A DNA stretch of 64,000 nucleotides. Source: Ferruginibacter sp050611725 (GTDB taxonomy: Bacteria > Bacteroidota > Bacteroidia > Chitinophagales > Chitinophagaceae). The stretch lies in assembly GCF_050611725.1 (NCBI RefSeq), contig NZ_JBODJB010000001.1, forward strand, positions 372,001 through 436,000. The letters run 5' to 3'. This document shows, piece by piece, positions 59,987 through 64,000 of this stretch (its first letter is position 1; each line of letters starts with the position of its first letter). The translations under genes were made by a program, and so were the position numbers. Below the pieces are notes generated by a model. That model saw only the letters and a program-made list of their open reading frames with translations, ran no database searches and was not told where the DNA came from.

Positions 59987-61693
59987 ATGACCTTAGTAGT
60001 AGTAATAATCATTCTTGCCTTAATTTTTGATTACATTAACGGATTTCACGATGCTGCCAACTCAATAGCAACGGTAGTTTCAACAAAAGTACTTACTCCT
60101 TTTCAAGCTGTATTATGGGCAGCCATCTTTAACTGTGTAGCCTATTTTATTTTTCAGGATCATGCAGTGGCAAATACGATCAGCAAAACGGTACACAAAG
60201 AATTCATTACACTACCGGTAATTTTATCGGGATTAATAGCTGCTATATTCTGGAATTTACTTACCTGGTGGTATGGAATTCCTTCATCCTCTTCACACAC
60301 CCTTATTGGAGGATTAGCAGGCGCTGCAATCGCACACGCAATCGCAATGAAAGGCATCGGAGTAAACTGGGGAACAATCATTGAATCGGATACAATTATC
60401 AAAACAATTTTGTTCATTTTCTTAGCACCGCTTATTGGAATGTTCATCTCCATATTCATAACCATTGTAACCATCATGAGAAATGTATGGTTACGGATAG
60501 GGATAATTGCACTAACAACGTTCCTTACTTTTCTTTTGTTTGATAATTTTGAGAGCAGCAAAATAAATGAGACTTCCCTAAAATTCTTAAAAATCGACAA
60601 ATACAAAACAGAAATAAAAGATACAAAAGAAAAGCTGGCATTAAACCCAACCGATTCTTCATTGATCAAAACACTGGCTACCGCTGAGGATAAATTAAAT
60701 AAAGCCAATGCAAACTTTGAAAAACTTCAGCCACTATTAAATGATTACGATAAAATAGGGGCAACAGCAATTGCTAAAGAAGCGTACAATAAAGGTTTAC
60801 TTAAAGATATTGAAGCTAGTCGTTTAAAAGACGATGTACGCAATGCTAACGGTTTTTTAATTCTTGAAGCAAGAGCCGTTGATTCTAAAGAAGCAACTGA
60901 AGCATATAAAAAAGCCAAAGAGCTTACTGAAAAATATAAAGGTCCATTAGCATTGTACTGTAACAAAACCATTTCTTTAGACAGTACAATGATTGCCCTC
61001 AACAATATCTATCCGATAGAGGGTTATAATAAACAAAAAGTGCAATCTAAAATCTCAAACTTCAATATTGAAAATGCACTTAAAAAAGATATTGAAAAGT
61101 CAGACAACAGAGTTATTGCCTGGGGTATCGTATTCACGTCGATATTATTTTGTTTGATCTATTTATATGTAGAAAAATACAGAACGCCAACTGCCTATAA
61201 AGTGGCAAACATGTTCAAAAAATTACAACTGTTCAGTTCCGCTGCTTTCAGTATTGGTCATGGAGGTAATGATGCACAAAAAGTAATGGGAATCATTGGT
61301 GTAGCATTGATCAGCAGCGGACAAATTCAAAACTTTTCGGACCTCCCATCGTGGGTACCAATTTCATGCTATCTGGCCATTGGTTTAGGAACTATGAGTG
61401 GAGGATGGAAAATTGTAAAAACGATGGGTACCAAGATAACCAAAGTAACTCCGCTCGAAGGGGTGGCTGCAGAAACAGCTGGTGCATTTACCTTGTTTTT
61501 TACGGGCCAGATGGGCATCCCGGTTTCTACCACTCATACCATTACCGGCTCTATTATGGGTGTAGGGGCTACAAAAAGATTGAGTGCAGTACGCTGGGGC
61601 GTAACCATCAATCTTTTATGGGCATGGATTTTAACCATTCCTGTTAGCGGTTTACTGGCGGCATTGGTATACTACATTGTTTCTCTTTTTTAA
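59987..61693 (+). CDS. inorganic phosphate transporter, PiT family
   Basis: A 568-residue low-affinity phosphate transporter. The PiT repeats are DYINGFHDAANSIAT (N-half, about 15-29) and FSIGHGGNDAQKVMGIIG (C-half), each with a GDA/GND-type motif. About ten TM helices flank a soluble coiled-coil-rich insertion (about 193-375: KTEIKDTKEKLALNPTDSSLIKTL..., AYKKAKELTEKY). It works with the DUF47 protein upstream and the OprO/P porin across the promoter. Confidence 0.92.
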   Translation: MTLVVVIIILALIFDYINGFHDAANSIATVVSTKVLTPFQAVLWAAIFNCVAYFIFQDHAVANTISKTVHKEFITLPVILSGLIAAIFWNLLTWWYGIPSSSSHTLIGGLAGAAIAHAIAMKGIGVNWGTIIESDTIIKTILFIFLAPLIGMFISIFITIVTIMRNVWLRIGIIALTTFLTFLLFDNFESSKINETSLKFLKIDKYKTEIKDTKEKLALNPTDSSLIKTLATAEDKLNKANANFEKLQPLLNDYDKIGATAIAKEAYNKGLLKDIEASRLKDDVRNANGFLILEARAVDSKEATEAYKKAKELTEKYKGPLALYCNKTISLDSTMIALNNIYPIEGYNKQKVQSKISNFNIENALKKDIEKSDNRVIAWGIVFTSILFCLIYLYVEKYRTPTAYKVANMFKKLQLFSSAAFSIGHGGNDAQKVMGIIGVALISSGQIQNFSDLPSWVPISCYLAIGLGTMSGGWKIVKTMGTKITKVTPLEGVAAETAGAFTLFFTGQMGIPVSTTHTITGSIMGVGATKRLSAVRWGVTINLLWAWILTIPVSGLLAALVYYIVSLF

Positions 61694-61741
61694 TGCTGAA
61701 ACTATTTAGCGCCTTATCGGCTTTTTTACTTTCTTTGTAGG

Positions 61742-62767
61742 ATGAATAAGATTTTAGTAACCGGAGGCTGTGGTTATATAGGCTCACACACAATTGTAGA
61801 TTTGATACAAAGTGGTTTTGATGTTATTTCTATTGATAATAACTCAAGAAGCAATGTTGATATTCTCAACGGTATTGAAGCCATCACCGGTAAAAAGGTT
61901 ACCAACTATTCCATTGATCTTTGTAACTATGAAGACACAAAAAATGTTTTCAGAGAAAACAGAGATATTGTTGGCATCATACATTTTGCAGCGTATAAAG
62001 CTGTTGGCGAATCTGTGAGTAATCCATTAATGTACTTTGAAAATAATCTCGGATCGCTGATCAATATTTTAAAATGCGCCGAAGAATTCAATGTTTCTAA
62101 TTTTGTATTTTCTTCATCTTGCACCGTGTACGGTAATCCCGATGAGATTCCTGTAACGGAAACATCTCCTCAAAAACCGGGTGAGTCACCTTATGGCATT
62201 ACCAAACAAATGGGAGAACAGATCATTTTAGAAACGATCAAAACCAATAATATTCAAAGTATTCTTTTAAGATATTTTAATCCTGTAGGTGCACATCCTT
62301 CCATTTTGATCGGCGAAATTCCCTTTGGAAAACCCGCAAATCTGGTACCGGCCATTACGCAAACTGCTATCGGCAAACTACCCTCGATGCTGGTGCATGG
62401 CAGCGATTACCCGACAAGAGATGGTAGTTGCCTCAGAGATTATATTCATATATGTGATATTGCACATGCTCATACCTTGGCACTCAATTATTTGATAGAA
62501 AGAAAGAATAAAGTAAATCCGGAAATATTTAATCTTGGTACAGGAGATGGCTATACGGTACTTGAAGTGATTGCCGCTTTTGAAAAAGTAAGCGGCACTA
62601 AACTCAACTATACTTTAGGACCCAGAAGGCCCGGAGACGTTATTGCCATTTATGCCAATAACGATAAAGCTAAAACTGAATTAGGCTGGATTCCGCAATA
62701 TAACCTAGAAAATATGATGGATACCGCTTGGCAGTGGGAATTAAAGCTAAAAAATACGGCAATTTAA
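61742..62767 (+). CDS. galE: UDP-glucose 4-epimerase
   Basis: A 341-residue NAD-dependent SDR epimerase: GGCGYIGSH (8-16), the SSSCTVYG Ser/Thr site and YGITK (Tyr-x3-Lys, about 155-159), and C-terminal RRPGDVIAIYANNDKAKTELGW. It interconverts UDP-glucose and UDP-galactose for surface polysaccharide or galactose use. No gal operon neighbours are present. Confidence 0.94.
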   Translation: MNKILVTGGCGYIGSHTIVDLIQSGFDVISIDNNSRSNVDILNGIEAITGKKVTNYSIDLCNYEDTKNVFRENRDIVGIIHFAAYKAVGESVSNPLMYFENNLGSLINILKCAEEFNVSNFVFSSSCTVYGNPDEIPVTETSPQKPGESPYGITKQMGEQIILETIKTNNIQSILLRYFNPVGAHPSILIGEIPFGKPANLVPAITQTAIGKLPSMLVHGSDYPTRDGSCLRDYIHICDIAHAHTLALNYLIERKNKVNPEIFNLGTGDGYTVLEVIAAFEKVSGTKLNYTLGPRRPGDVIAIYANNDKAKTELGWIPQYNLENMMDTAWQWELKLKNTAI

Positions 62768-62816
62768 AAACAAGCAAGTATCTTGCAGCCCATTTCATAA
62801 TTATACAGATATTAAT

Positions 62817-63791
62817 ATGCTAAACGAAATAGTTGTAACAGGAAATAAGGATACCCGTAGTGGCTTTGGAGATGGTATTGTAGAAGCAGCGAAGAAAAAT
62901 GAAAATGTCATTGCATTGACCGCAGATCTTTTGGGTTCGATGAAATTGAACACTTTTATTAAAGAATTTCCTGAAAGATTCATACAATGTGGTATTGCAG
63001 AAGCGAATATGATCGGTGTTGCTGCAGGGTTAACCATCGGTGGTAAAATTCCTTTTACAACAACATTTGCAAATTTCAGTACAGGCCGTGTGTATGATCA
63101 AATACGCCAGTCAGTTGCATATAGCGGTAAAAATGTAAAAATTTGTGCCAGCCATGCCGGTTTAACTTTGGGAGAAGACGGTGCTACTCACCAGATACTG
63201 GAAGATATTGGATTGATGAAAATGTTGCCGGGGATGACAGTGATTGTTCCGGCAGATTACAATCAAACAAAAGCAGCCACTAAAGCAATAGCTGAGTATA
63301 ACGGTCCGGTGTACCTGCGTTTTGGCCGACCGGTTTGGCCGATCTTTACAAAAGAAGAAGATTTTGTAATTGGCAAAGCACAAAAATTATCAGATGGCAA
63401 AGATGTTACCATTTTTGCCTGTGGTCACCTGGTTTGGAAAGCTGTTGAAGCAGGAAGAATTTTAGAAGAAAAAGGTATCAGCGTGGAAGTAATCAATATT
63501 CACACCATTAAACCATTGGATGAAGCAGCCGTATTAGCGTCTATCAAAAAAACAAAATGTGCAGTAACCTGCGAAGAACATAATATTATTGGCGGATTAG
63601 GAGATAGTATTGCACAAGTTGCATCTAAACATCTTCCAATACCTATTGAATATATTGGCACAAAAGATACTTTCGGTGAAAGTGGTAAACCTGCTGAGTT
63701 ATTAACGAAATATGGTTTGGATGCACCGAATATTGTTGATGCTGCATTAAAAGTATTGTCAAGAAAAAATACTGAGATCGTAGGAAATTAA
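62817..63791 (+). CDS. transketolase C-terminal half (orphan subunit)
   Basis: A 324-residue protein equal to the pyrimidine and C-terminal domains of transketolase: GIAEANMIGVAAGLTIGGKIPFTTTFANF (with the catalytic Glu), YSGKNVKICASHAGLTLGEDGATHQILEDIGLMKMLPGMTV, YLRFGRPVWP, and the C-terminal domain EVINIHTIKPLDEAAVLASI...GGLGDSIAQV. It needs a separate N-terminal ThDP-binding half to be active. That gene usually precedes it, but here galE does and no N-terminal half is in the window. It ends at a terminator. Confidence 0.9.
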   Translation: MLNEIVVTGNKDTRSGFGDGIVEAAKKNENVIALTADLLGSMKLNTFIKEFPERFIQCGIAEANMIGVAAGLTIGGKIPFTTTFANFSTGRVYDQIRQSVAYSGKNVKICASHAGLTLGEDGATHQILEDIGLMKMLPGMTVIVPADYNQTKAATKAIAEYNGPVYLRFGRPVWPIFTKEEDFVIGKAQKLSDGKDVTIFACGHLVWKAVEAGRILEEKGISVEVINIHTIKPLDEAAVLASIKKTKCAVTCEEHNIIGGLGDSIAQVASKHLPIPIEYIGTKDTFGESGKPAELLTKYGLDAPNIVDAALKVLSRKNTEIVGN

Positions 63792-63810
63792 TCCTTTCTA
63801 ATAAATTTTG

Positions 63811-63838
63811 AAAAAACCAATCGTACGATTGGTTTTTT
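63811..63838. terminator. palindromic terminator, transketolase / final gene
   Basis: AAAAAACCAATCGT (63811-63824) is directly followed by its reverse complement (63825-63838), a 28-bp perfect palindrome with T-tracts on both sides. Serves the convergent pair. Confidence 0.88.
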
Positions 63839-63849
63839 CTTTTTACTAC

Positions 63850-64000
63850 TTAATTCAATTTTACTAACTGCATGTGATCGATCATTGCCTGATTAACATC
63901 TCCGTTCATATTTCCATTAGCAGATCGAAAGGCAAGCGTAATAGTATGTTTACCTTTTTTCATTTTCACTTTTACAGAATTACTGTACCCCCAGTTACTC
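63850..64000 (-). CDS. C-terminal fragment, probable carbohydrate-binding or glycoside-hydrolase beta-sandwich
   Basis: The window ends inside a minus-strand gene. Its last 50 residues read SNWGYSNSVKVKMKKGKHTITLAFR then SANGNMNGDVNQAMIDHMQLVKLN and a stop at 63850-63852. A KGKHTITLAF...MQLVKLN ending is typical of CBM6-like or other beta-sandwich domains that close glycoside hydrolases of Bacteroidota. The rest of the gene is outside the window, so the family is a guess. Confidence 0.55.
   Translation of the reverse strand, partial: SNWGYSNSVKVKMKKGKHTITLAFRSANGNMNGDVNQAMIDHMQLVKLN

Noticed and set aside
1..64000. Search for tRNA, rRNA, tmRNA, insertion sequences and prophage
   Set aside because: No cloverleaf, rRNA-like block, transposase, integrase or terminal inverted repeats were seen on reading both strands.

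Overview
The window is an AT-rich chromosomal segment of a Bacteroidota bacterium, most likely from the Chitinophagales/Chitinophagaceae. Evidence: gliding-motility genes gldD and gldE in the conserved mutY-ssb-gldE-gldD order; families largely confined to this phylum (DUF3098, DUF3109, DUF4382, DUF6660-like, a 29-residue COX24/mS38-like basic protein, long ATP synthase subunit a, three-domain IspG, type II glutamine synthetase); and promoter -7 elements of the form TANNTTTG. There is no rRNA, tRNA, CRISPR array, transposase or phage gene. Nearly all genes are housekeeping or envelope genes.

Layout. 1-3280: pirin C-terminus, a YkuD_2-type L,D-transpeptidase, dxs and a small membrane protein. 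3286-8473: leuS divergent from ftsX-DUF3098-uppP. 8474-9988: an accessory-looking island with a lipoprotein that ends in a glycine-zipper, bacteriocin-like segment, followed by a two-TM 69-residue protein. 10153-15137: UMF1-type transporter, TraB/GumN protein and metallo-hydrolase, then DUF3108 and flippase-like genes on the other strand. 15215-23744: ruvC, a two-component pair, HIT protein, greA, 2-hydroxyacid dehydrogenase, Rid protein, tsaB, ArsR regulator, persulfide-dioxygenase-like/rhodanese protein and a lipid A acyltransferase. 23776-28818: nadB, ispG, a class D beta-lactamase lipoprotein and DUF3109. 28947-37815: membrane proteins, gldD/gldE/ssb/mutY, HU, TPR protein, the mS38-like mini-gene, rng and a Zn-peptidase. 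37936-43590: glnA with a structured leader and the F1Fo operon atpB-E-F-H-A, without atpG. 43740-48511: ABC exporter, DUF4382 lipoprotein and a large secreted protein with a His-Cys dyad like clan CD peptidases. 48678-61693: a phosphate-type island. 61742-64000: galE, an orphan transketolase C-terminal half and the end of a beta-sandwich protein.

The 48-62 kb block reads as one phosphate-acquisition unit: a PhoB/PhoR-like pair, a beta-helix lipoprotein and two TonB receptors, an OprO/P-type porin, a DUF47 (PhoU-like) protein and a PiT transporter. The divergent region at 55.3 kb carries GTTAY-type heptamers in exact 11-bp phase, the architecture of a Pho box. A weaker 11-bp-phased set lies between the porin and DUF47 genes.

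The second distinctive feature is a scatter of short tandem word repeats, period 7 and once period 8, at intergenic sites and inside three genes: leuS and the signal-peptide regions of gldD and the beta-lactamase gene. Some arrays have an inverted partner across a spacer. Together with a palindromic repeat pair bracketing the atpH-atpF spacer, they suggest a repeat-generating process active in both coding and intergenic DNA.
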